From assembly GCA_041441455.1 (NCBI GenBank), contig JASDTB010000059.1:1-64000 (forward strand): a stretch of 64,000 bases of DNA, read 5' to 3'. The position numbers were made by a program, and so were the translations under genes. Of this stretch, positions 33,231 through 41,769 are shown one piece after another; position 1 is the first letter of the stretch, and each line of letters starts with the position of its first letter. The notes below the pieces were generated by a model that worked only from the letters and a program-made list of their open reading frames with translations, did not search any database and had not been told where the DNA came from. This stretch comes from JAFIHK01 sp041441455 (GTDB lineage Bacteria > Bacteroidota > Bacteroidia > Bacteroidales > UBA932).

Positions 33231-33392
33231 ATGGCAAAGAAAGCGGTAGCATCCTTCAGTGGTGACAAAGCATCACTAAGAAACACAGTTAAGTGTATTC
33301 GTATGACTCGTTCAGAAAGAACAGGTGCATATGCATTTCAAGAAGAAATGGTTCCTACAGAGCAAGTAAAAGATTTCTTCGCTAAGAAGTAA
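33231..33392 (+). CDS. DUF4295 small basic protein, 53 aa
   Basis: A short frame starting MAKKAVASFSGDKASL and ending VKDFFAKK encodes a 53-aa basic protein of the DUF4295 family. The family is found in Bacteroidota, typically just after L28 and L33, which suggests a ribosome-linked role; a specific function is not claimed. The start is 19 bases after rpmG and a strong terminator follows. Confidence 0.9.
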   Translation: MAKKAVASFSGDKASLRNTVKCIRMTRSERTGAYAFQEEMVPTEQVKDFFAKK

Positions 33393-33409
33393 TCGCTAAG
33401 ATATTTTTT

Positions 33410-33439
33410 AAAAAAGCTGCCCACAAAGGCGGCTTTTTT
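33410..33439 (+). terminator. Rho-independent terminator of the rpmB operon
   Basis: AAAAAAGCTGCC (33410-33421) pairs with GGCGGCTTTTTT (33428-33439) over 12 positions, including one T-G pair, with a T-rich end. Confidence 0.88.
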
Positions 33440-33507
33440 ATTTTATATATCTCCAATCTCCGGAGACAGAAAAATTCTTCTTATCTTTACGGGATAAAAT
33501 TTAAGTA

Positions 33508-34461
33508 ATGGCACTATTCGGTTTATTCGGCTCAAAGTCGAAAGAGGAGAAAAAGTCGTTGAATGATGGACTTGAAAAGACAAAGACTGGGATATTTGAA
33601 AAAATATCACGGGCAGTTGCTGGAAAGTCGAGAGTTGATGATGAAACTCTGGATGGTATAGAAGAGGCATTGATCGCTTCTGACATTGGAGTTCAGACAA
33701 CTCTTAGAATCATAGAGAGACTTGAGGCAAGAGTTGCAAAAGATAAGTTCATGAATACATCAGAACTTAACAAGATTCTAAAAGAGGAGATCGAGGCTCT
33801 ACTCGATATCGATGACAATTATAGTAGCGACATCCCATTTGACCTAACTAAAAAACCTTATGTTATTTTAGTAGTAGGGGTAAATGGCGTTGGCAAGACA
33901 ACAACTATTGGAAAACTAGCTGCTAGACTGAAATCATCAGGTAAAACTGTTGTTTTGGGAGCTGCTGATACTTTTAGAGCTGCAGCTGTTGACCAACTGA
34001 CAATTTGGAGTGAGAGAGCTGGAGTAACAATCGTTAAACAACAGATGGGAGCAGACCCAGCGTCGGTAGCATTTGATACTGTTTCATCTGCTGTTGCACA
34101 AAATGCTGATGTTGTTTTGATTGACACTGCAGGAAGACTACATAACAAGGTAAACTTAATGAATGAACTAACAAAGATTAGAAATGTGATCAAAAAGGTC
34201 ATTCCAGATGCACCTCATGATGTTCTTCTAATTTTGGATGGTTCCACAGGACAAAATGCATATCAGCAAGCTAAAGAGTTTACTAAGGCTACTGATGTTA
34301 CAGCATTGGCAGTTACAAAACTAGATGGAACTGCAAAAGGAGGAGTTGTGATTGGAATATCTGATCAATTTAAGATACCTGTTAAGTTTATTGGGGTTGG
34401 AGAGAAGATTGAAGATCTGCAAGTATTCGACAAAAAAGAGTTTGTAGAATCACTGTTTTAA
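33508..34461 (+). CDS. ftsY: Signal recognition particle receptor FtsY
   Basis: FtsY is the membrane-associated SRP-receptor GTPase that docks ribosome-SRP complexes. At 317 aa it is the short form without a long acidic A domain. It has an N domain (about residues 20-95) and a G domain with GVNGVGKTTTIGKLA, AADTFRAAAVDQL, DTAGRLHNKVNLMNEL and TKLDGTAKGG. C-terminal GVGEKIEDLQVFDKKEFV is complete. It has a separate, weak promoter region (TATCTTTA at about 33482) after the ribosomal-protein terminator. Confidence 0.97.
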   Translation: MALFGLFGSKSKEEKKSLNDGLEKTKTGIFEKISRAVAGKSRVDDETLDGIEEALIASDIGVQTTLRIIERLEARVAKDKFMNTSELNKILKEEIEALLDIDDNYSSDIPFDLTKKPYVILVVGVNGVGKTTTIGKLAARLKSSGKTVVLGAADTFRAAAVDQLTIWSERAGVTIVKQQMGADPASVAFDTVSSAVAQNADVVLIDTAGRLHNKVNLMNELTKIRNVIKKVIPDAPHDVLLILDGSTGQNAYQQAKEFTKATDVTALAVTKLDGTAKGGVVIGISDQFKIPVKFIGVGEKIEDLQVFDKKEFVESLF

Positions 34462-34532
34462 TCAATGAAGCTCCATTTTAACCAATAATAACTCTTGATC
34501 AATTATTTAGAATAAAATAACTTACTGAAAGT

Positions 34533-36995
34533 ATGAAAATATCTTTGAACTGGCTTAAAGAATATGTGGGTTGTAACCTAGAGCCTGAGAAAATTGAAAA
34601 GATTTTGAGTTCCATAGGTCTTGAAGTAGAGGCGATGGAAGAGGTAGAAAAGATTCCTGGAGGACTAGCCGGAGTTGTTGTCGCCAAAGTTGTAGAATGT
34701 GTTAAGCATCCAGATGCTGACAAGCTTAAAGTTACAAAGGTAGATGCCGGAACAGGTGAATATCTGCAAGTTGTGTGTGGAGCTCCAAATGTTGCCGAAG
34801 GACAAAAGGTTTTACTTGCAACTGTTGGCACCTCACTGGTATTTTCTGATGGAAGTGAAATAAAGATAAAGAGATCGAAGATACGCGGAGTTGAGTCGTT
34901 GGGTATGATTTGTGCCGAAGACGAACTTGGCATAGGAGCTTCTCATGATGGAATCATGGTGCTTTCAGAAGATGCGGTAATTGGAACTCCTGCAAAAGAG
35001 TATCTCAAATTGGAATCAGATGTGATTTTTGAAATAGGTCTTACACCAAATCGAGTAGATGCGGCATCGCATATTGGAGTAGCAAGAGATCTATCAGCAT
35101 ATTTAAGAATGAATGGAGGTAATGAGTCTGCATTGATTATCCCATCAATCGACCAATTTACTTCGCTCTCGAAAAGTGAAAATATTAAACCAGCTAAGGT
35201 AATAGTACCTGCTATTGAAGCAGCTCCAAGATACTCTGGACTCACATTTACCGATGTTAAAGTTGGCCCATCTCCTGAGTGGCTTCAGACGAAACTTAAT
35301 TCAATTGGATTAAGACCAATTAATAATGTTGTTGACATTACTAATTTCATTCTTCATGAAACTGGACAACCTTTGCACGCTTTCGACTACAGCAAGATTG
35401 AGGGAGGAGAGGTTGTTGTTAGATTAGCTAAAGAGGGTGAGAAAATAACTACTCTTGATGGAATTGAGAGAACATTAAGTGGAGAGGATTTGGTGATTTG
35501 TAATCAGTCTAAACCAATGTGTATCGCCGGTGTATTTGGTGGTGCAGATAGTGGAGTTACTGAATCTACAACTTCTCTATTTTTAGAGAGTGCCTATTTT
35601 AATCCTGTATCGGTTCGTAAGACATCCAAGAGACACGGTCTTAAGACAGATGCTTCATTCAGATATGAAAGAGGAGCAGATCCTTCGATCGTTCCTTATG
35701 CTATGAAAAGAGCAGCAATCCTAATCTGTGAATTAACAGGAGCTAAGATTGTTGGTGAGATTCAAGAGTCATATCCTAATGAAATAAAGAGAGCAGAAGT
35801 TGAATTAAATTTCGACAGAATGCGCTCTTTGATAGGTAAGAAGATTGAAAACGAGGTTTTTGAGAAATTGTTGACCTACCTTGAATTTGAGATAGTATCA
35901 AAACTCGAAAATGGAGCTGTTGTATCCGTTCCATCGTATCGAGTTGATGTGACAAGAGAGTGTGATGTAGTTGAGGATGTTTTGAGAATCTATGGATACA
36001 ACAACATTGAGCTACCTGAGCGAGTACACGCCTCTATCAATGCTACATCTAAGCCAGACAGAGAGAGAGTCAGAACTATTGCTGCAGACTTTTTAGCTGC
36101 TAATGGATTCTACGAAATGATGAACAACTCTTTGACAAAAGGGGAGTACTATACATCTTTAAAGACTTTTCCAGCAGATAATCTAGTTAAGATTCTGAAT
36201 CCACTAAGTACCGACTTAAATTCAATGCGCCAAACTTTACTATTGAATGGTCTCGAAGTAGTTGCATATAATATTAACCGTCAACAATATGATATTAAGT
36301 TGTTTGAGATGGGTAATGTTTATTCAATCAAAGAGAACTCAGAAGTATCTGATCTCTCTGCATACAAAGAGGAGAGTATGATCTCCATGTTCATATCTGG
36401 TTCTGGTGCTCAGAACTGGAGAGGAAAGACAGGCTCTTCGCACTATTTCGTTTTAAAGGGCTATATGGAGCTACTATTCAAACGTTTTGGGATAGATATT
36501 CAAGATCTAGAGTATGCTGCTGCCCCTTCGGACATGTTTGCAGAAGGTTTAGTCTATTTTGCAGGCGAGAAACAACTTGCTGTTATGGGAACAGTTAATA
36601 ATAAGCTTCTGAAACAGTTTGGAATTAAACAACCGGTTTATGCTGCTGAAATATCTTGGAAAGTTTTGTTCGACAAGGTGAAAAAGCATAAGGTTCTTTA
36701 TAAAGAGTTACCGAAATATCCAGAGGTTCGTCGTGACCTGGCTCTTTTGTTGGATGAAAATGTCTCTTTTGCAGAGATAAGAAAACTAGCTTTCAAAACA
36801 GAGAAAAAGGTTTTGAAACATGTCTCTCTATTTGACGTTTACAGAGGTGATAAGATACCTCAAGGTAAAAAGCAATATGCAATAAGTTTTATCCTCCAAG
36901 ACACAGAGAAGACGATGACCGATAAGTTTGTAGAGGATGTAATGACACGTCTTTTGAACGCTTTTTCGGAGAAGTTTGGAGCATCACTTAGATAG
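34533..36995 (+). CDS. pheT: Phenylalanyl-tRNA synthetase beta subunit
   Basis: PheT forms an alpha2beta2 enzyme with PheS and charges tRNA-Phe. The 820-aa protein has an N-terminal tRNA-binding domain (about residues 40-150, VVECVKHPDADKLKVTKVD), B3/B4 editing domain (about 215-400), B5 domain (about 410-480), the catalytic-like core, and the C-terminal ferredoxin-like anticodon domain (YPEVRRDLALLLDENVSFAEI). Length is normal. pheS is not adjacent. The ubiA gene follows immediately after the stop codon, with no gap. Confidence 0.97.
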   Translation: MKISLNWLKEYVGCNLEPEKIEKILSSIGLEVEAMEEVEKIPGGLAGVVVAKVVECVKHPDADKLKVTKVDAGTGEYLQVVCGAPNVAEGQKVLLATVGTSLVFSDGSEIKIKRSKIRGVESLGMICAEDELGIGASHDGIMVLSEDAVIGTPAKEYLKLESDVIFEIGLTPNRVDAASHIGVARDLSAYLRMNGGNESALIIPSIDQFTSLSKSENIKPAKVIVPAIEAAPRYSGLTFTDVKVGPSPEWLQTKLNSIGLRPINNVVDITNFILHETGQPLHAFDYSKIEGGEVVVRLAKEGEKITTLDGIERTLSGEDLVICNQSKPMCIAGVFGGADSGVTESTTSLFLESAYFNPVSVRKTSKRHGLKTDASFRYERGADPSIVPYAMKRAAILICELTGAKIVGEIQESYPNEIKRAEVELNFDRMRSLIGKKIENEVFEKLLTYLEFEIVSKLENGAVVSVPSYRVDVTRECDVVEDVLRIYGYNNIELPERVHASINATSKPDRERVRTIAADFLAANGFYEMMNNSLTKGEYYTSLKTFPADNLVKILNPLSTDLNSMRQTLLLNGLEVVAYNINRQQYDIKLFEMGNVYSIKENSEVSDLSAYKEESMISMFISGSGAQNWRGKTGSSHYFVLKGYMELLFKRFGIDIQDLEYAAAPSDMFAEGLVYFAGEKQLAVMGTVNNKLLKQFGIKQPVYAAEISWKVLFDKVKKHKVLYKELPKYPEVRRDLALLLDENVSFAEIRKLAFKTEKKVLKHVSLFDVYRGDKIPQGKKQYAISFILQDTEKTMTDKFVEDVMTRLLNAFSEKFGASLR

Positions 36996-37853
36996 ATGAA
37001 ATCGTTTACCAACTATTTAAAGCTTGTAAAGTTTTCGCATACGATTTTCGCTATGCCGTTTGCCTTTACAGGCTTTTTCCTTTCATATTCACATAATGGA
37101 GGTGAATTGTCTTATGCAATCTTTTTAAAGATTGTTTTGTGTATGGTATTTGCCAGAAATGCGGCAATGGGATTTAATCGATATATTGACAGGTATATTG
37201 ATGCTGCTAATCCTCGAACAGCATCAAGGGAGATTCCATCAGGGGTTATCTCTTCGAGATCTGCTCTACTATTTGTAATCTTCAACACGGTGATGTTCTC
37301 AATATCTGCATTATGGATTAATCCTCTCTGCTTCTATCTGTCATTTCCTGCACTTGGAGTTCTTTTAGGTTATAGCTACATGAAGAGATTTACTGCGTTG
37401 TGTCACTATGTGCTTGGTTTGGCCTTGGCAATTGCACCAGCTGGTGCATATATTGCTTTTGCAGGTAGAGCAGATTTAAGTATAATTGTCTTATCGTTGA
37501 TAGTACTGTTTTGGTCTGCAAACTTCGATATTATTTATTCGTTGGCCGACGAAGAGTACGACAGAGAGAATGGGCTGAAGTCAATTCCAGCTACATTTGG
37601 AAGGGTAGGAGCCCTGATTTTGTCTGCAATAGGTCACTTAATAGTTGTTCCTCTTTTAGTTCTGTTTGGTCTTCTGATTGATGCTGGGGCTCTTTATATT
37701 ATTGGTGCTTCAATCTTTACAGCCCTTTTAGTCTACCAACATGCAATCATTAAAAAAGACGACATCTCTAGAGTGAATGCCGCCTTCTTTACTGCTAATG
37801 GATATGCCTCTGTATTATTTGCAATCTTTTCAATTGCAGATATTTTATTCTAG
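36996..37853 (+). CDS. UbiA-family prenyltransferase (possible MqnP)
   Basis: UbiA enzymes attach polyprenyl chains to aromatic acceptors in the membrane. The 285-aa protein has about eight hydrophobic segments. The first Asp-rich motif is NRYIDRYIDAANPRTASREIP (N61, D65, D69), and the second is SLADEEYDRENGLKSIPATFG (near residue 182). NPRTASREIP is typical of the group annotated as 4-hydroxybenzoate prenyltransferase, and in organisms without ubiquinone such proteins often serve menaquinone synthesis as MqnP. The exact acceptor is inferred. It starts directly after pheT and overlaps the convergent M14 gene by 4 bases. Confidence 0.88.
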   Translation: MKSFTNYLKLVKFSHTIFAMPFAFTGFFLSYSHNGGELSYAIFLKIVLCMVFARNAAMGFNRYIDRYIDAANPRTASREIPSGVISSRSALLFVIFNTVMFSISALWINPLCFYLSFPALGVLLGYSYMKRFTALCHYVLGLALAIAPAGAYIAFAGRADLSIIVLSLIVLFWSANFDIIYSLADEEYDRENGLKSIPATFGRVGALILSAIGHLIVVPLLVLFGLLIDAGALYIIGASIFTALLVYQHAIIKKDDISRVNAAFFTANGYASVLFAIFSIADILF

Positions 37854-39664
37854 TTGCCTCTCTTTTCGAAATATCGGAAGATTGGATATCTGTCCGAAAC
37901 TGATTCAGCTTGTTTTCTAACTTTTAAGTAGAAAAAGTTTAAGATCTCTTTTGGGTTTGAGGCAAACTGTTTGTCTTTTAGCCTCTCTTCGAATTCGAGC
38001 TTAAGTGCTGGGTCTTTTGCCAACATCTCTCTACCTTTAATCTCCATATATGGAAGTGAGATCCAGAATTCATTTGGTGCTTTTACATATGCATTGTAGA
38101 ATCCCCAAAATAGAAGTGAAGATGAGGCTGCTGGTTCAAGGATATTTGCGGCTAGTTTAGCTTTAGGTTGATTCATGTCTAAGAGATAATCGCCCTTTCT
38201 TACAATCACCTGTTCGCTCTTTTCATTGAACTGTGTTGTCAATGTATTTCTCCCCTCATAAGGAGTCTCCGACCATTTATACTTTGTGAATCTATATGCA
38301 GAGACTATAAGCATAGTATCTTTAATTGCTTTTTGCAATTTAATATCATGCAGGTTCAAGAGATCTATTGTAGATGCGAGCTCCGAAGGTATTATGTATT
38401 TATCTGGTAGTACTGTAGTGTATTCGGGAAGAAACTTTGTAAACATCTTTACCTTTCCATTAACTGGACTCTCGTGGTCGAAATAGGTCCAATCTGCTCC
38501 GCTTAAATCACTTTTGACTGTTTTTGTCTGCCAAGTCAGGTAGTCGACGTAAGTGCTATCTGTAAAATCTTCTGCATAGGAGAGAATATATGGTTGTTTT
38601 CTAAACTCTCTGGATGCAACAGAGTTATCGGCATCTTTAATAATAGAGATAAGCTCTTTGCTATTTTTTGAAACAATCTCGAGAGAGTGTTCCAAGATCT
38701 TATAACTTGCCTCTACTCTTTGTTTATATGGTTTGTATATGTGGTTTTCTACGAGTAGTCCGATTCTGTTTTGAGATGCGGCATAGCCGTTTGAGTATTG
38801 CGGAGTGAAGGTGCTAGGATAGATACCTTTTGAGACATCTCCCCACTCTTTGTAATCGAAGTATGGGAAGAGAGGATAACCCTCCTTCATCATTTTGGAC
38901 TTCAACTCTTTTTCATATACACTCTTACTCCAATCAAAAACATTCGAAGGTAAATAGCCGCATTGATCTAAACCATAAGTTGATACGTATTGAAAATCAG
39001 CTCCATTAGTCACATGAATATCAATGAATAGTTCAGGAAGCCATCTGTTGTATATCTTTAGCAAAGCTTGGGTTTCTGGAGCGTCTGCTTTGATAAAATC
39101 GCGATTCATATTGATCTTTTGTGCAGTAAAGCGTGCCCCAACCTCTTCTGGCCCATTCTGATTTATCCTATAGTGAACTCCAAAATCTTCGTGCCCATCT
39201 ACATTGATAATTGGGATAAACAGCAATGTAACGTTTTTTAAAAGCTCTTTATGTTTGCCATAAATTGCTAAATCGCGAAGGAGCATGAGCCCTGCATCTT
39301 TTCCATCTGGCTCACCAGCGTGGATACAGGCTTCGGCAAGGATAACAGCTTTCCCTTTTGCTCTGATCTTTGCAGGATCTGTCTCCCCATCGGAATCAGC
39401 TATAAGCATCATAATATCTCTTCCTTGTGGGGACGTTCCAATCTTTACAAGGCTTATTAGAGTGGAGGCTGAGTCTAGCTTTTTGCAAAAGTCTATTGTC
39501 TCCTTATACCTTGGAGTTTTGGTATTGCCTGAGAGTTCGTAGTATGTTAAAAAATCTTTGCTTTGGGGCGTATGTAAAAAATTGCTCCCTTTACCGGATA
39601 CTGTTGCTAAAACAGCTATGGTAAAGAGAGCAACACCAATCAGTGACCTATTATTTCTAGACAT
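37850..39664 (-). CDS. Secreted M14-family zinc carboxypeptidase
   Basis: The 604-aa protein starts with an N-terminal hydrophobic signal (residues 5-24). Its M14 peptidase domain (about 40-330) has zinc ligands H115 and E118 in ACIHAGEPDGK, H217 in FIDIHVTNGADF, the substrate-binding Arg in NMNRDF, and a probable catalytic Glu in LLVENH. The C-terminal 270 residues form an additional domain that I do not recognise. It would remove C-terminal residues from peptides in the periplasm or outside. It has its own promoter, directly after the enolase stop codon. Confidence 0.88.
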   Translation of the reverse strand: MSRNNRSLIGVALFTIAVLATVSGKGSNFLHTPQSKDFLTYYELSGNTKTPRYKETIDFCKKLDSASTLISLVKIGTSPQGRDIMMLIADSDGETDPAKIRAKGKAVILAEACIHAGEPDGKDAGLMLLRDLAIYGKHKELLKNVTLLFIPIINVDGHEDFGVHYRINQNGPEEVGARFTAQKINMNRDFIKADAPETQALLKIYNRWLPELFIDIHVTNGADFQYVSTYGLDQCGYLPSNVFDWSKSVYEKELKSKMMKEGYPLFPYFDYKEWGDVSKGIYPSTFTPQYSNGYAASQNRIGLLVENHIYKPYKQRVEASYKILEHSLEIVSKNSKELISIIKDADNSVASREFRKQPYILSYAEDFTDSTYVDYLTWQTKTVKSDLSGADWTYFDHESPVNGKVKMFTKFLPEYTTVLPDKYIIPSELASTIDLLNLHDIKLQKAIKDTMLIVSAYRFTKYKWSETPYEGRNTLTTQFNEKSEQVIVRKGDYLLDMNQPKAKLAANILEPAASSSLLFWGFYNAYVKAPNEFWISLPYMEIKGREMLAKDPALKLEFEERLKDKQFASNPKEILNFFYLKVRKQAESVSDRYPIFRYFEKRGN

Positions 39665-39684
39665 GTTTTATAAATTTGTTTACA

Positions 39685-39692
39685 CAAATATA
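39685..39692 (-). promoter_or_regulatory. -7 promoter element (TATATTTG) for the M14 peptidase
   Basis: The minus-strand TATATTTG fits TAnnTTTG. It lies 20 bases before the start codon, within the 50-base gap after eno. Confidence 0.55.
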
Positions 39693-39714
39693 TAAAAATG
39701 TCGGGGAAGAGAAT

Positions 39715-40986
39715 TTATTTTCTGCCGTAAACAGCTAAATCCCCCAACTCCTCTTCGATTCTCAACAATTGGTTGTACTTAGCCATTCTGTCTGAGCGGC
39801 TGAGTGAACCTGTCTTAATCTGTCCGGAGTTTGTTGCAACCGCAATATCTGCAATTGTAGCATCCTCAGTTTCACCCGAACGGTGAGAGGTTACTGAGGT
39901 ATATTTGTTTCTATGAGCTAGTTCGATAGCATTCAAGGTCTCAGTAAGTGTACCAATTTGGTTAACCTTGATTAGGATTGAGTTAGCGCAACCTTGATCG
40001 ATACCTTTTCTTAAGAATTCAACGTTTGTTACGAACAAATCGTCACCAACAAGTTGAATTTTTGATCCAAGTTCGTCTGTAAGAAGTTTCCATCCTGTCC
40101 AATCTTCTTCTGCCATACCATCTTCGATTGAGTCGATAGGGTATTTGTCAACAAGTGATTTAAGGAATGCAACTTGTTCTGCAGCGTTTCTCTTTGCTCC
40201 GTTAGGACCTTCGAACTTTGAGTAGTCGTAGATTCCGTCTTTGTAAAATTCCGAAGAAGCACAGTCAAGAGCGATTGTTACATCTTTCTTAGGCTCATAT
40301 CCTGCAGCTTTGATAGCTTTAAGGATAGATTCAAGAGCATCTTCAGTTCCATTAAGTGTTGGAGCAAAACCTCCTTCATCACCTACAGCTGTGCTAAGAC
40401 CTCTGTCGTGGAAAATTTTCTTAAGGCTGTGGAATACTTCAGCGCCCATTCTTAAGCCCTCTTTGAAGCTAGTTGCTCCAACAGGACGAATCATGAACTC
40501 TTGGAATGCGATAGGAGCATCAGAGTGTGATCCACCATTGATGATATTCATCATTGGCACTGGAAGGGTTACTGCATTTGTTCCTCCGATATATCTGTAA
40601 AGAGGAATTTGAAGATAATCTGCTGCAGCTTTTGCTACTGCTAATGAAACGCCAAGGATAGCGTTTGCACCAAGTTTAGATTTTGTAGGGGTGCCATCTA
40701 ATTCTAAAAGCATTTTATCTATTTCTGCTTGATTAAGGGCGTTCATTCCCAAAAGTGCAGGCGCGATAATGTCGTTTACGTTTGCTACAGCTTTAAGTAC
40801 GCCTTTGCCCAAGTAACGAGATTTGTCTCCGTCTCTTAATTCTAGTGCTTCGTGAGTACCTGTTGATGCTCCTGATGGAACTGCAGCTCTACCGAATGCT
40901 CCAGAATAAAGTCTTACTTCTACTTCGATCGTTGGGTTTCCGCGAGAATCAAGAATCTCACGTGCGTGAATGTTACTAATTTCCAT
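39715..40986 (-). CDS. eno: Enolase
   Basis: Enolase converts 2-phosphoglycerate to phosphoenolpyruvate in glycolysis. The 423-aa protein begins MEISNIHAREILDSRGNPT and contains the loop PSGASTGTHEALELRD. It also has VGDEGGFAPTL, the metal-site segments ALDCASSEFY and DSIEDGMAEEDWTGW, the Lys of ILIKVNQIGTL, and SHRSGETED. All catalytic motifs are intact and length is normal. It lies 23 bases downstream of the SIMPL gene and is probably co-transcribed with it. Confidence 0.98.
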   Translation of the reverse strand: MEISNIHAREILDSRGNPTIEVEVRLYSGAFGRAAVPSGASTGTHEALELRDGDKSRYLGKGVLKAVANVNDIIAPALLGMNALNQAEIDKMLLELDGTPTKSKLGANAILGVSLAVAKAAADYLQIPLYRYIGGTNAVTLPVPMMNIINGGSHSDAPIAFQEFMIRPVGATSFKEGLRMGAEVFHSLKKIFHDRGLSTAVGDEGGFAPTLNGTEDALESILKAIKAAGYEPKKDVTIALDCASSEFYKDGIYDYSKFEGPNGAKRNAAEQVAFLKSLVDKYPIDSIEDGMAEEDWTGWKLLTDELGSKIQLVGDDLFVTNVEFLRKGIDQGCANSILIKVNQIGTLTETLNAIELAHRNKYTSVTSHRSGETEDATIADIAVATNSGQIKTGSLSRSDRMAKYNQLLRIEEELGDLAVYGRK

Positions 40987-41009
40987 AATTACTTTTCAAA
41001 TGTTTATGA

Positions 41010-41726
41010 TTAATCTCTTAATAAATAATCTATTGTGCTTACTACTCTTATGGTCTTAATGTGTGGTGTATTGGCATCTCTGTCGGAAATAGAGAATTGA
41101 CCCTGATTAGCACTCTTTATCTTTCCAAGTTTGCTGTCAGAATCTTTTGCGAATTTCTCTGCTGATGCTCTTGCGTTTTGTGTTGCCTCTTCAATCATCT
41201 TAGGTTTGACATCATTGAGCTTAGTGAAAGTATATTGAGGTACATATTCGTACTCACCTCCACTAATTGCAACTCCTTTTTGAAGAAGGTCTGATTGTCC
41301 AGAAATGATTTGTCTTACAAGTTCTACTTTGTCGGAAGTGACAGTCAAAACACTGGTTATGTTGTATCTGTATGTGCTTGGTTGGCTTTGATATCTCTCA
41401 GCATTCATATCGATAATCTTTGGTGCTGAGATTGTGATTTCGGCTTCTGTAAGCCCTTTTGAGATCAAAAAATCCTTGATGATCTTGTTTTTCTGATTTA
41501 TTGTCTGGTAAAGAGAGTTGAGATCATTTCCTATCTCTTTGAAAGCGATAGGCCAGATTACTTTGTCAGCGGGTACTTCTAATTCCGCAAGCCCCTTCAC
41601 GCTTACAACTCTGTCGTAGGACTTGAAGGCTTTTACGGCACTAAAAAGAAAGATTCCCAAAACTATGAGGCCGATCATTACGAACAGACCGGAATTGATG
41701 ATTTTGTTTGTGCCGTTTGTTCCCAT
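41010..41726 (-). CDS. SIMPL-domain (DUF541) membrane-anchored protein
   Basis: The 238-aa protein has one N-terminal hydrophobic segment (about residues 12-30), then a SIMPL domain (about 38-235) with VKGLAELEVPADKVIWPI, a central TYRYNITSVLTVTSD strand and the ARASAEKFAKDSDSKLGKI helix. The family is periplasmic and poorly understood; some members relate to stress tolerance. Its promoter region overlaps head-on with that of the amidase gene. Enolase lies just downstream. Confidence 0.9.
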   Translation of the reverse strand: MGTNGTNKIINSGLFVMIGLIVLGIFLFSAVKAFKSYDRVVSVKGLAELEVPADKVIWPIAFKEIGNDLNSLYQTINQKNKIIKDFLISKGLTEAEITISAPKIIDMNAERYQSQPSTYRYNITSVLTVTSDKVELVRQIISGQSDLLQKGVAISGGEYEYVPQYTFTKLNDVKPKMIEEATQNARASAEKFAKDSDSKLGKIKSANQGQFSISDRDANTPHIKTIRVVSTIDYLLRD

Positions 41727-41732
41727 AATTTC

Positions 41733-41740
41733 TATATTTG
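41733..41740 (+). promoter_or_regulatory. -7 promoter element (TATATTTG) for the amidase gene
   Basis: TATATTTG fits TAnnTTTG and lies 29 bases before the amidase ATG. A TTTG at 41707-41710 is 22 bases upstream. It faces a minus-strand -7 element 5 bases away. Confidence 0.55.
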
Positions 41741-41745
41741 TGTGT

Positions 41746-41753
41746 CAAAAATA
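41746..41753 (-). promoter_or_regulatory. -7 promoter element (TATTTTTG) for the SIMPL gene and eno
   Basis: The minus-strand TATTTTTG fits TAnnTTTG and lies 19 bases before the SIMPL start codon. It points towards the plus-strand -7 element. Confidence 0.5.
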
Positions 41754-41769
41754 CAACAAATTTCAAGCC

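Noticed and set aside
41623..41769. 49-residue upstream extension of the amidase
   Set aside because: It overlaps the divergent SIMPL gene and the promoter, and it precedes a normal signal peptide.
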